A stretch of DNA of 64,000 nt from Lichenibacterium dinghuense (GTDB taxonomy: Bacteria; Pseudomonadota; Alphaproteobacteria; Rhizobiales; Beijerinckiaceae), in the NCBI RefSeq assembly GCF_021730615.1, contig NZ_JAJLMN010000001.1, forward strand, positions 5,795,501-5,859,500. Reading direction: 5' to 3'. The notes beneath the pieces were generated by a model that made no database searches, was not told the DNA's origin, and saw nothing but the letters and a program-made list of their open reading frames with translations. The position numbers were made by a program, and so were the translations under genes. Of the stretch, positions 1-7,449 are shown one piece after another (position 1 is the first letter of the stretch; every line of letters starts with the position of its first letter).

Positions 1-424
1 CGCTGGTCTTGACGAAATGGCCTTTGGACGAACGGACGGGGTCACGATAGATGCCGCGCGCCGCGATCTTCGGCCCCCATCGTCGCTCCACGGTGTCGTC
101 GATGCCGATGATCACCTCGCCGTCCGGCGACAGCACGGCGACGAGGTGCCCGAGCAGCCTGCGCGCCACGTCGCGCGCATCCCACCGCGCCCGGCTCAGG
201 ACGTCGTGGTATCGACCGAAGCCGGGTTTTCCGGCCAGTCCCATCACGCGCAGGGCTTGCGTCACGGTTCGTCCGCCGGGCGACAACACCGCACCGGCCA
301 CCAGCACGAGGACTCGGGTCCAGACTGGTGCAGTGAAGCACGGGCGCAGTACGGTCAGCCATGTCGACAAGATCGCTGGCACAGCGGAAAGGTCGGAAGG
401 GGGGCGTTGGCGATGGGGTCTCAT
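1..424 (-). CDS. DDE transposase, N-terminal part, runs off window
   Basis: This is the 5' part of the transposase, identical in sequence to the corresponding part of the complete copy at 863-2248. The reading frame is open to the window edge. It includes the first catalytic aspartate region (IGIDDTVE). The ATG at 424 was chosen by analogy with the complete copy; an in-frame TTG lies at 487. Whether the remainder of this copy is intact cannot be judged from the window. Confidence 0.75.
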   Translation of the reverse strand, partial: MRPHRQRPPSDLSAVPAILSTWLTVLRPCFTAPVWTRVLVLVAGAVLSPGGRTVTQALRVMGLAGKPGFGRYHDVLSRARWDARDVARRLLGHLVAVLSPDGEVIIGIDDTVERRWGPKIAARGIYRDPVRSSKGHFVKTS

Positions 425-531
425 CCCGGCCGTAGAATCGCATCGCCGTTGTTCAGCAAGCCCTGCATCCAGCCCATCAGAGCGCAAACGGTCCGTGACG
501 GGACCAGTCCCTCGGAATATCCTGCGCCGCC

Positions 532-813
532 ATGGACGACGACGTCATCATGCGCATCGCGCAGTTTCGAAGCCCGCGTGGTTCTCTCGTGGCCGAGCGG
601 CGCAACCGGGGCTACACGCTCTACGATGCGCGGTCGGGCACACCCGTCGCCCGCCTGCGACCGGCAAAACCCGACGGCCACTTCGAAGTTCTATACTGGT
701 CCCTGTGGAAGGAGCGCTGGTCCTCGACCGGCCCCTTCGGCAGCACTATCCTCGCCCTCGACGACGCCCTCACCTGCATCGCAGCCGAGGACATCTTCTG
801 GGTCAGCACCTGA
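532..813 (+). CDS. IS passenger protein of unknown function, copy 1
   Basis: A 93-residue protein encoded inside the IS, on the strand opposite to the transposase and diverging from it. The sequence has the composition of a real soluble protein (segments such as GYTLYDARSG and WSSTGPFGS, and a C-terminal DIFWVST) rather than of a GC-rich shadow frame. I do not recognise a domain. An identical copy is at 2356-2637. It may be a conserved passenger of this IS type; no function can be assigned. Confidence 0.5.
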   Translation: MDDDVIMRIAQFRSPRGSLVAERRNRGYTLYDARSGTPVARLRPAKPDGHFEVLYWSLWKERWSSTGPFGSTILALDDALTCIAAEDIFWVST

Positions 814-841
814 TGCGCCTCCAAAAATGCGGAAAGTCGAG

Positions 842-846
842 CTGAG
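842..846. repeat. 5-bp CTGAG direct repeat between tandem IS copies
   Basis: CTGAG lies between the right end of IS copy 1 (ends 841) and the left end of copy 2 (starts 847), and again at 2666-2670 after copy 2. An IS of 1819 bp plus 5 bp gives the 1824-bp period exactly. This fits a 5-bp target-site duplication, with copy 2 having inserted into or recombined at the duplication of copy 1. Confidence 0.75.
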
Positions 847-862
847 CTCGACTTTACGCATT

Positions 863-2248
863 TCAGGCAGCGCGGCACAGTGTGTCGATCCACCGGTCGA
901 GGAGGTCGGGGTGAATTTTGACGGGGTCTCGGCTGGGCGGGGACGTTGATGAAATCTGCGGCCACCATAACGCGCGGCGGACGTCGGCGAGCGCGTCGCT
1001 GAAGGTTGGCAGGCGTTTGTCGTACCAAGCTGCGGTCTGTGGGCGGATCGGTCCGGCCCGGGTGTGCAGCTCGTGTGCCCAGAGCGTGACGAGGGAGTAC
1101 AAGGCGAGCAAGGCAGGTGTGGTGCGCAGGATGGCCTTGTCGGACCATTGGCGCTGGGTCTCGACGCCGAGGTGCCGGCGGACCTCCTGGAAGGTGGTCT
1201 CGATGCGCCAGCGCATGACGAACCGCGTGAGGATCGCCTCGGCGGTGAGGTCGGCGTCGGTGCACAGGAACGCCTGCGCGTCACGGGTGCCGGACGGATC
1301 GCGCACCAGCACCCAGCGGATCGGCTGGGGCGGCAGGCCGGCCTTGGACCAGAGCGCCGTGGCCGAGGTGTATTCGAGCCTGCAGGTTTGGCCGCCGTAC
1401 CATTCGGTCAGCGTCACCTTTGTCCAGACGGTGGCCGGGTCGCGCAGCACGGCATCGAGCTTGGGCACTCGCTTTCCTTTCAGGGCGGGGCGGCCGCGCC
1501 GGCCTGGAACGCGCGCGGGGGCGGGTTCGAACAGGTTGGCGTCGAGGCGCAACCGCGTGATCAGGGTGACGTGGCGGCGCACGGCGGCGATGAGGTCGAG
1601 CGCGGCGAAGCTGCTGTCGGCCACCACGGTGACGCGGCGGCTCCCCAGCCAGCGACTGCTCTGCAGGATGGCCTGACGCGCCCAGTCGGTCAGGGTCTTG
1701 TGGCGCTGGCGATGCGCCTCGCTCCAGCGCTCCGAGGGGGCCAGCACGGTGAGAAAGGGCAGCGCCCAGCGCCGGCCCGCGAAGGGGACCGGGAGCATGA
1801 CGGCCAGCACGAGCCAGCGCAGGCCGCTGGTCTTGACGAAATGGCCTTTGGACGAACGGACGGGGTCACGATAGATGCCGCGCGCCGCGATCTTCGGCCC
1901 CCATCGTCGCTCCACGGTGTCGTCGATGCCGATGATCACCTCGCCGTCCGGCGACAGCACGGCGACGAGGTGCCCGAGCAGCCTGCGCGCCACGTCGCGC
2001 GCATCCCACCGCGCCCGGCTCAGGACGTCGTGGTATCGACCGAAGCCGGGTTTTCCGGCCAGTCCCATCACGCGCAGGGCTTGCGTCACGGTTCGTCCGC
2101 CGGGCGACAACACCGCACCGGCCACCAGCACGAGGACTCGGGTCCAGACTGGTGCAGTGAAGCACGGGCGCAGTACGGTCAGCCATGTCGACAAGATCGC
2201 TGGCACAGCGGAAAGGTCGGAAGGGGGGCGTTGGCGATGGGGTCTCAT
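863..2248 (-). CDS. DDE transposase (IS4/IS701-like)
   Basis: Catalyses cut-and-paste transposition of the element it sits in. About 461 residues from the ATG at 2248; an in-frame TTG at 2311 would add 21 residues, and neither start has a clear Shine-Dalgarno sequence. RNase H-like fold features visible are IGIDDTVE (first Asp), VVADSSFAA (second Asp) and RWRIETTFQE (catalytic Glu in the Y/W-R-W-x-I-E context), followed by HLGVETQRQW. No frameshift or stop is visible, so this copy should be competent. The assignment to a DDE superfamily is firm; the exact IS family is a guess. Confidence 0.88.
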   Translation of the reverse strand: MRPHRQRPPSDLSAVPAILSTWLTVLRPCFTAPVWTRVLVLVAGAVLSPGGRTVTQALRVMGLAGKPGFGRYHDVLSRARWDARDVARRLLGHLVAVLSPDGEVIIGIDDTVERRWGPKIAARGIYRDPVRSSKGHFVKTSGLRWLVLAVMLPVPFAGRRWALPFLTVLAPSERWSEAHRQRHKTLTDWARQAILQSSRWLGSRRVTVVADSSFAALDLIAAVRRHVTLITRLRLDANLFEPAPARVPGRRGRPALKGKRVPKLDAVLRDPATVWTKVTLTEWYGGQTCRLEYTSATALWSKAGLPPQPIRWVLVRDPSGTRDAQAFLCTDADLTAEAILTRFVMRWRIETTFQEVRRHLGVETQRQWSDKAILRTTPALLALYSLVTLWAHELHTRAGPIRPQTAAWYDKRLPTFSDALADVRRALWWPQISSTSPPSRDPVKIHPDLLDRWIDTLCRAA

Positions 2249-2355
2249 CCCGGCCGTAGAATCGCATCGCCGTTGTTCAGCAAGCCCTGCATCCAGCCCA
2301 TCAGAGCGCAAACGGTCCGTGACGGGACCAGTCCCTCGGAATATCCTGCGCCGCC

Positions 2356-2637
2356 ATGGACGACGACGTCATCATGCGCATCGCGCAGTTTCGAAGCCCG
2401 CGTGGTTCTCTCGTGGCCGAGCGGCGCAACCGGGGCTACACGCTCTACGATGCGCGGTCGGGCACACCCGTCGCCCGCCTGCGACCGGCAAAACCCGACG
2501 GCCACTTCGAAGTTCTATACTGGTCCCTGTGGAAGGAGCGCTGGTCCTCGACCGGCCCCTTCGGCAGCACTATCCTCGCCCTCGACGACGCCCTCACCTG
2601 CATCGCAGCCGAGGACATCTTCTGGGTCAGCACCTGA
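2356..2637 (+). CDS. IS passenger protein of unknown function, copy 2
   Basis: Identical to the 93-residue protein at 532-813. It starts with ATG about 107 bp from the transposase ATG, in divergent orientation, and ends 28 bp before the IS right end. No recognised domain, signal peptide or membrane segment. Because it is retained intact in both copies it may contribute to the element, for example regulation or host benefit, but that is inference only. Confidence 0.5.
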   Translation: MDDDVIMRIAQFRSPRGSLVAERRNRGYTLYDARSGTPVARLRPAKPDGHFEVLYWSLWKERWSSTGPFGSTILALDDALTCIAAEDIFWVST

Positions 2638-4877
2638 TGCGCCTCCAAAAATGCGGAAAGTCGAGCTGAGCCTTCCTCCTTCTCGCGCTTGCGCTCTTCC
2701 AGTTTCCTGATCGACCGCTTCACCTGATCGCGCGCGTCGTCGATCAGGGCTATGGCGTCCACGTCGACACCGATCGCCTCGACGCGATCGAGCACGCCAA
2801 GGAGCTTTTTGAAGTGGCTGTCTGGCTCCTCGTCCAAGTCAGCCTCATCGACAATCTCGTCGATCCGCTTTTCGAGCTGAGGCAGCACAGTTGTTCGAAG
2901 TGCCAACCCCATACCAACCAATTGTAGCGGAGACATAAGTGCTAACATCTCTGGCTCGTCGAAAATGGAGGCGTCAAGATTCGTGAGAAGGGCGGACTCT
3001 AAAATGTCTGCCGCCGCGGAACGAAGATCCTCGGGCAAGATGCTGAGGTGATGTGCACGTGCGTAGGCAGCGATCCGGGGATCGTTGCCGGCAGAGTCGG
3101 TTTGCCAGCACGACCGTCGAAGCAAGTCCGGAGATTGCTCGACCGCTTTGATGAAAACGGGCTCGCTTGCCCGAAAAGACAAAAAGTGGAAGAGCATCCA
3201 ATTGCGATGCATTTCGTCCGGGGTGCGGCCGAGCCGCGCGACCAGAGCATCGTCAAGCGTCCCTGGGACGACGAGGGCGTCTCGAATGAGCGGCGATCCC
3301 TCACATGTGAAGCTGTTGAGAATCGTGTCGACCGTTGCGCCGCGTATGAGCGCCGCCATCATATGCGGCTTCTGACGGAGGATTTCCGTCAGCGCGTCGG
3401 AGATCGTTGGATGGGCGAAGGTCCACTTTGATCCGGAGAGCTTCAGGAACGAGCCCTTCAGCTCAGCAAAGCGGTCCTGGATCTTCGTGAGAGGGAAACC
3501 GGTCAGCTCCGCCACGGTCTGAGCTGCCAGCATGTCGTGGCCGCTTGGATCGAAACCGGCTTGATGAACGTAAACTAGCATTAGCGCGGCTTGTAATTGG
3601 TCATCTAGGGCATTGATCGTATCGATCAGATGCTCCGTCGGCTCTTTCATGAAGCGCACGAGTGAGCTTTCCCACGGCGCCAGCCCCTTGGTGAAATTAG
3701 GATCCCCAAGACGCTCTGCAATCCCAGGAAGAAAGTCCTGAACCGCGGCGACAGCAGGCAGGTGTGGTTTGACGTTGGATCTCCAGCTTTGGCTCTGCTC
3801 GCCGAAGTTGATATGGTTGTAAAGGATCTGTGCCTTTTCCTCTATGGTCAGGTCGCCAACGTCGACGACAGCGCTGCCGTCAACAAATTGGGCAAGATTG
3901 CGCTGTCCGAGCCGACGCCGTGCCGCTTCATAGATGTGCTTGCGGGAGGTCAATAGGAAGCGGTTGCCGTGCTTGATTGCGGCCCGCAGTTTGGAAAATG
4001 ACGAGGCCCAGTCCTGCACATAGTCGTTGCGTAGAACGTTTGAACCGAAGGCGTCGTCGATCCAGAAAAAGCGACCTGGATCGTTCGGATTCCAGCCGGC
4101 CTCGAAGTCACGGGGGCTGGTCAAAGCAAGAACGGTGTTGTCCGGGTTTTCCGAAGCAATTGTCGAGACGATCGCGCCGATTGCTGATTTCCCGCTTGAG
4201 GGGTTGCCTAATAGTAGCACGACGCCGTGTTTGGAAATGGCGTTGACGGCGTCGCGATGGGCTTTGGTGGGCACGTATGTACGGAGCTTTGGAATCCAAC
4301 TATCCAGTAGGGCTCGGCTTTGCTCGCTCAGCCGCTCGTCCACAATCGAGGTGAGGTCTCCCAGACCGTAGACCTGTGGAACGAGCGCCCGCAGCCGTGC
4401 GCTGATTCTGATGACCCGGACGATATAATGGCGACCAAAAATGTGCGGCTTGCGGACGCCAAGCGCCAGAAGCTTAGATCGCATCGCCGCGGCGACAGGC
4501 GCATCTACGCTCATGTTCGTCATAAAGACATAGGTATTCGCCTGACCGGCTTTGACAAGTTCCTCGACATTCCCAAGCTCGGCAGCGAGATCGCCAAGTC
4601 TCAAAGCCCTTGTGGCATCGGACGTATGCTTGCACTGGATCGTGCCGATAGCCGGTGCCTCAGTTCCCGAGGGGATGAGAAAGACCGCGTCCTGGCCACC
4701 GTCCTGTGCTTCACGGAAAATTTCTACGGGCCGGCCGAGCACAACCTCGGATATCTGCGAACAAAGATCCTGAAACGCACGCCAACCAATGGTGTGGAGC
4801 GCCAGATCGCTCCAGGGGCCTTGCGCTCGACGTTTATGCGGCGGCGGAAGCTCGATTTGCGCACTCTCGGCCGTCAT
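2445..4877 (-). CDS. Mrr-type nuclease-nSTAND3-like NTPase, tail replaced by IS
   Basis: Last gene of the four-gene defence-like operon. The N-terminal 20-140 resembles a PD-(D/E)XK restriction endonuclease of the Mrr type (GGQDA with D63, then IGTIQCKH with Q81/K83). A STAND NTPase follows: Walker A GNPSSGKS (224-231), Walker B FFWIDD (270-275), TSR sensor (310-312), and LTIEEKAQILYNHI near 343-356, a pattern I associate with nSTAND3. The rest, to about residue 735, is alpha-helical and would be the ligand sensor. Native sequence stops at 2671; the IS end adds about 74 foreign residues before a stop at 2445. The ATG at 4877 overlaps the upstream stop (ATGA). Such proteins typically sense invaders and cleave nucleic acid. 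Whether the fused product still works is unknown. Confidence 0.8.
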   Translation of the reverse strand: MTAESAQIELPPPHKRRAQGPWSDLALHTIGWRAFQDLCSQISEVVLGRPVEIFREAQDGGQDAVFLIPSGTEAPAIGTIQCKHTSDATRALRLGDLAAELGNVEELVKAGQANTYVFMTNMSVDAPVAAAMRSKLLALGVRKPHIFGRHYIVRVIRISARLRALVPQVYGLGDLTSIVDERLSEQSRALLDSWIPKLRTYVPTKAHRDAVNAISKHGVVLLLGNPSSGKSAIGAIVSTIASENPDNTVLALTSPRDFEAGWNPNDPGRFFWIDDAFGSNVLRNDYVQDWASSFSKLRAAIKHGNRFLLTSRKHIYEAARRRLGQRNLAQFVDGSAVVDVGDLTIEEKAQILYNHINFGEQSQSWRSNVKPHLPAVAAVQDFLPGIAERLGDPNFTKGLAPWESSLVRFMKEPTEHLIDTINALDDQLQAALMLVYVHQAGFDPSGHDMLAAQTVAELTGFPLTKIQDRFAELKGSFLKLSGSKWTFAHPTISDALTEILRQKPHMMAALIRGATVDTILNSFTCEGSPLIRDALVVPGTLDDALVARLGRTPDEMHRNWMLFHFLSFRASEPVFIKAVEQSPDLLRRSCWQTDSAGNDPRIAAYARAHHLSILPEDLRSAAADILESALLTNLDASIFDEPEMLALMSPLQLVGMGLALRTTVLPQLEKRIDEIVDEADLDEEPDSHFKKLLGVLDRVEAIGVDVDAIALIDDARDQVKRSIRKLEERKREKEEGSARLSAFLEAHQVLTQKMSSAAMQVRASSRARIVLPKGPVEDQRSFHRDQYRTSKWPSGFAGRRRATGVPDRAS

Positions 4878-6922
4878 GCAGTGACGACACCACGCAAAAC
4901 GCCGACTGGCATCGGATTGATCTCCTGGTCGATGACTACGCTCGTGACGCCCAGTGGTCCAAGGTCGATGTCAAGACGCCGGCCTCCCTCCGTCGAAGTG
5001 CTCACCAAGCGCCGGCATAGCAGATCGGCCAGGGCAGGGTCTTCAACGGCGCAGATTATCTGGCGCCCGTCTAAGCGCAGAGCGGCTAGCACTTCGACCA
5101 AGTGAAGAGCCCTGAAGTCGTCGATGTGCTGAACGGGGTCGTCGAGTAGAAGCGACCTGAGCGGTGTCCACGCCCGCGCAAGATGGACGGAGAGAAGGAA
5201 GGCGAGACCGGCGGCGCGACGCTGACCGCTGCTAAAGACGAATTGCGGATTCAGCCCGTCGCCCACCTTGAGGCTTAGGAAACGTCGGACATCACCGCGG
5301 ATGCTGTAGTCGATCGTCCGCCAGTTGGCGTGCGGTCGCAAGCGTTGGTAAAGTTCATTAAGAAGAGGACTGATTTGAGCGAGGCGCTCATCTACTATCT
5401 CAGCACCTACCCGTTTGACAGAGCGCTCGATTTCACGAGCCGCTGTTACAGCATTTTGCGACTGGCTGACAGCCTGCGCCAACTTCTCGATGTCGCCTCG
5501 CAGCGCCGATATGTTGCTCTCGATCGACGACATCCGCGAGACCGCTTGCGAGGTCTCCAGCACGAGGAGCGCTCGCTCGAGGTCTATCAACCGGTCCCGT
5601 TCTGGAGAAATCGCCCGCTCCAGTGCGTCAGGATCTTGGATAAAGCGAGGATCGAGGCTCCATTGATCGTAGAAATTTAAATGCGCCGCTTCCTGATTGC
5701 GCAAGCGCCCGAGTTCGTCTGCATGTTCTTGGATCGCGGCGGTTGCTATCTGCAACTTGAGGCTGGCTTGTCGTGCGTTCTGTTTCGCGGAGGCGAGAGC
5801 ATCACGAGCGGCCTGAACGCCCGAGGCCAGCGATGTAATGCGTCGACGCGCGACGGCCAGACCGGCGGCGAACTCGTCTGATGTCCGATGGGCTGCGCAT
5901 AGCGGGCAATGGTCGTCGCGCAGCCCGAGGCGCTCCCCGTGTTCGACGAGAAGACTAAGCGACGCCGCCATCGCGTCCATCTCTTCTTCCCGCAAGAGAA
6001 TTTGTTCGGCTTCAAAGAAGACCTTTTGTGCGGCCTCATGCTCGCGCTGCGCGGTTTCGTGCGCTGCCGATGCGGCCTCGCGATTCGCCATCGCCTCTGG
6101 CGCGTTGTAGAGAGCCTGCGCCGCTGCGACCTCTCGACCGAGTTGAAGCGCTTCACCCATTCTACCCAATCTGGCCCGTCTGTTTGCGAGCGCGGATCGA
6201 CCAGCAGCCAGTCGTGCCGTCAGCTCAATGGGCGCATCTGGCGCTGCGGCGGCGATCACCTGAATGGCTCCGGACACATCCCCGGATCGACTGAGCACGG
6301 CTTGCGTCTCGGACTGCTGCGTTAGCCTGTCGGCCAATCGCGTGCGGGCAGCCTCATAGGCGTCTTCGTCCCTCGTGTGCGCGGCTTCGGCGGCGGTAAC
6401 GACTTCCTTGGCTCTGCTGCCGGCTTCCGAACCTTCCAATGCACCGAGCGCCGAGCGCACGAGCGCGAATCGTTCCGTTTCGGTTAGATCCAGGCTGAGC
6501 GCGGCGATCCATTCGTCGCGGATAATCGACGTGCGGGTGAGCTGCCGAAGCGCGTTGTCTGGCGCAGGTCCACGGCAAAGCGCGGCGTGAATCTCCTCCG
6601 GTGAGCGATCAGAGCCGCGTTCCCGCGTCCGCGTGATGGTGAATGGATTTCCGCTGTCGTCTTCGAAAGAGGCTGACACATAGTGAGAGTTGGGAACACC
6701 TTCTCCTCGCCACCAAAGGTAATCGCTTAGGCTCTCTTTCGCTGCCTTCTCGACGGCGTACTTGTCGATGGAGCCTGTGATCGCGAACTCGACCGCATCG
6801 CACAGCGTACTCTTGCCTACACCGTTGCGACCGGTAATGACGGTGAAGCCCCGTCCGAAATTGATCCGGACGAGATCTCTGAAGCCACGAAAGCCACATA
6901 CTTCGATGAAGGCGAGCCTCAT
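4874..6922 (-). CDS. Rad50/SMC-like ABC ATPase with zinc hook
   Basis: A 682-residue ATPase of the Rad50/SMC/RecF type. The N-terminus has FRGFRD and Walker A GRNGVGKST (31-39). Two helical, Glu/Ala/Arg-rich arms flank a CPLC motif (339-342), the position and form of a Rad50 zinc hook. The C-terminal lobe has the ABC signature FSSGQRRA (563-570), Walker B LLLDDP (591-596) and a HIDD D-loop. The gene overlaps the upstream and downstream genes by 4 bp each (ATGA), so all are translationally coupled. Inference: it is the DNA-sensing or DNA-loading motor of the neighbouring system, matching the ATPase role in ABC three-component systems. No nuclease partner of the SbcD/Mre11 type is adjacent, which argues against an ordinary SbcC. 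Confidence 0.88.
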   Translation of the reverse strand: MRLAFIEVCGFRGFRDLVRINFGRGFTVITGRNGVGKSTLCDAVEFAITGSIDKYAVEKAAKESLSDYLWWRGEGVPNSHYVSASFEDDSGNPFTITRTRERGSDRSPEEIHAALCRGPAPDNALRQLTRTSIIRDEWIAALSLDLTETERFALVRSALGALEGSEAGSRAKEVVTAAEAAHTRDEDAYEAARTRLADRLTQQSETQAVLSRSGDVSGAIQVIAAAAPDAPIELTARLAAGRSALANRRARLGRMGEALQLGREVAAAQALYNAPEAMANREAASAAHETAQREHEAAQKVFFEAEQILLREEEMDAMAASLSLLVEHGERLGLRDDHCPLCAAHRTSDEFAAGLAVARRRITSLASGVQAARDALASAKQNARQASLKLQIATAAIQEHADELGRLRNQEAAHLNFYDQWSLDPRFIQDPDALERAISPERDRLIDLERALLVLETSQAVSRMSSIESNISALRGDIEKLAQAVSQSQNAVTAAREIERSVKRVGAEIVDERLAQISPLLNELYQRLRPHANWRTIDYSIRGDVRRFLSLKVGDGLNPQFVFSSGQRRAAGLAFLLSVHLARAWTPLRSLLLDDPVQHIDDFRALHLVEVLAALRLDGRQIICAVEDPALADLLCRRLVSTSTEGGRRLDIDLGPLGVTSVVIDQEINPMPVGVLRGVVTA

Positions 6923-7449
6923 GAGGTCGCTCTCAGGATGCGAGCAATTTCGGCTGGCGTGGTCTCACTGAGAAACGCAGTCACGGCATCTGGAGAAATA
7001 TCCTTCAGCCTGATGCGCAGTCTCGTTTCGAAATTAGACGCGCCGAGTAGCGGCTTGGAGCGTATCGACAGCAGCGGCAGCAGCGCGTTCTCAAGGTCGT
7101 CAGGTGTGTTAATGGAGGACCTCGCGATCTTGCGGGTCAAGGAGAAATTCTCTTCGATGCGCTCGATCTCGCGCCCTCGGCGCGCATCCTGATCCGGGGT
7201 CAGAAAGACTGAATAGACGTTCCATGCCTTCGCTCCGGCGCCGCGTAATGAAGCGGCATGTCGAGCGAGCGCGATTTGCTGGTTGTCCTTCCATGCGCCT
7301 AGGAGAGTGTCCGCGTTGTCGAAGACGTGGACGAAACCCATCAACGCCGAGTTCTCGAAGCAGGTCACCGCGCCGGCCGAGCCATTCCACGTCCAGGTTT
7401 CATACTGTGCGTCGCGAAGAAGGATCTCAGCTTGGGTGAGGATGTCCAT
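6919..7449 (-). CDS. Putative middle component of ABC three-component system
   Basis: A 176-residue protein from the ATG at 7449. This start was chosen because it forms a TGATG overlap with the SIR2 stop; a GTG or other start up to 7491 would overlap the SIR2 gene by 43 bp. Visible blocks are AVTCFENSALMGFVHVFD, KAWNVYSVFLT, and IEENFSLTRKIARSSI. These resemble, from memory, the small middle-component family (MC1 type) that bridges the ATPase and effectors in ABC-3C conflict systems. No catalytic motif, signal peptide or membrane segment is seen. Its position between the SIR2 gene and the SMC-like ATPase supports this reading. The family call needs a profile search; the reality of the gene is well supported by the tight coupling. 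Confidence 0.65.
   Translation of the reverse strand: MDILTQAEILLRDAQYETWTWNGSAGAVTCFENSALMGFVHVFDNADTLLGAWKDNQQIALARHAASLRGAGAKAWNVYSVFLTPDQDARRGREIERIEENFSLTRKIARSSINTPDDLENALLPLLSIRSKPLLGASNFETRLRIRLKDISPDAVTAFLSETTPAEIARILRATS

Larger units (their letters stand above)
1..841 (-). mobile_element. Partial IS copy 1 (cut by window start)
   Basis: Bases 1-846 are repeated at 1825-2670, an offset of exactly 1824. This is the right-hand part of the same insertion sequence that lies complete at 847-2665. Its right terminal repeat ends with GTCGAG at 841 and is followed by CTGAG. The left end lies outside the window. It carries the N-terminal part of the DDE transposase on the minus strand and the small passenger gene on the plus strand. 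Confidence 0.9.
847..2665 (-). mobile_element. Complete IS, 1819 bp, DDE transposase plus passenger
   Basis: The ends are about 20-bp imperfect inverted repeats: left CTCGACTTTACGCATTTC and right (reverse complement) CTCGACTTTCCGCATTTT, 17 of the first 20-21 positions matching. It is flanked by CTGAG on both sides (842-846, 2666-2670). It contains a minus-strand transposase and a plus-strand 93-residue passenger gene. Family is uncertain: the transposase is of the broad IS4/IS701 DDE type, but IS701 elements usually duplicate 4 bp. The right end cuts the last gene of the neighbouring defence operon. Confidence 0.88.

Noticed and set aside
1064-2710. A 548-codon plus-strand frame through the IS
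   Set aside because: Antisense to the transposase; crosses the IS end; composition is shadow-like.
4874-6922. SbcC of a housekeeping SbcCD pair
   Set aside because: No SbcD/Mre11 nuclease adjacent, shorter arms than SbcC, and tight coupling to defence-type genes.
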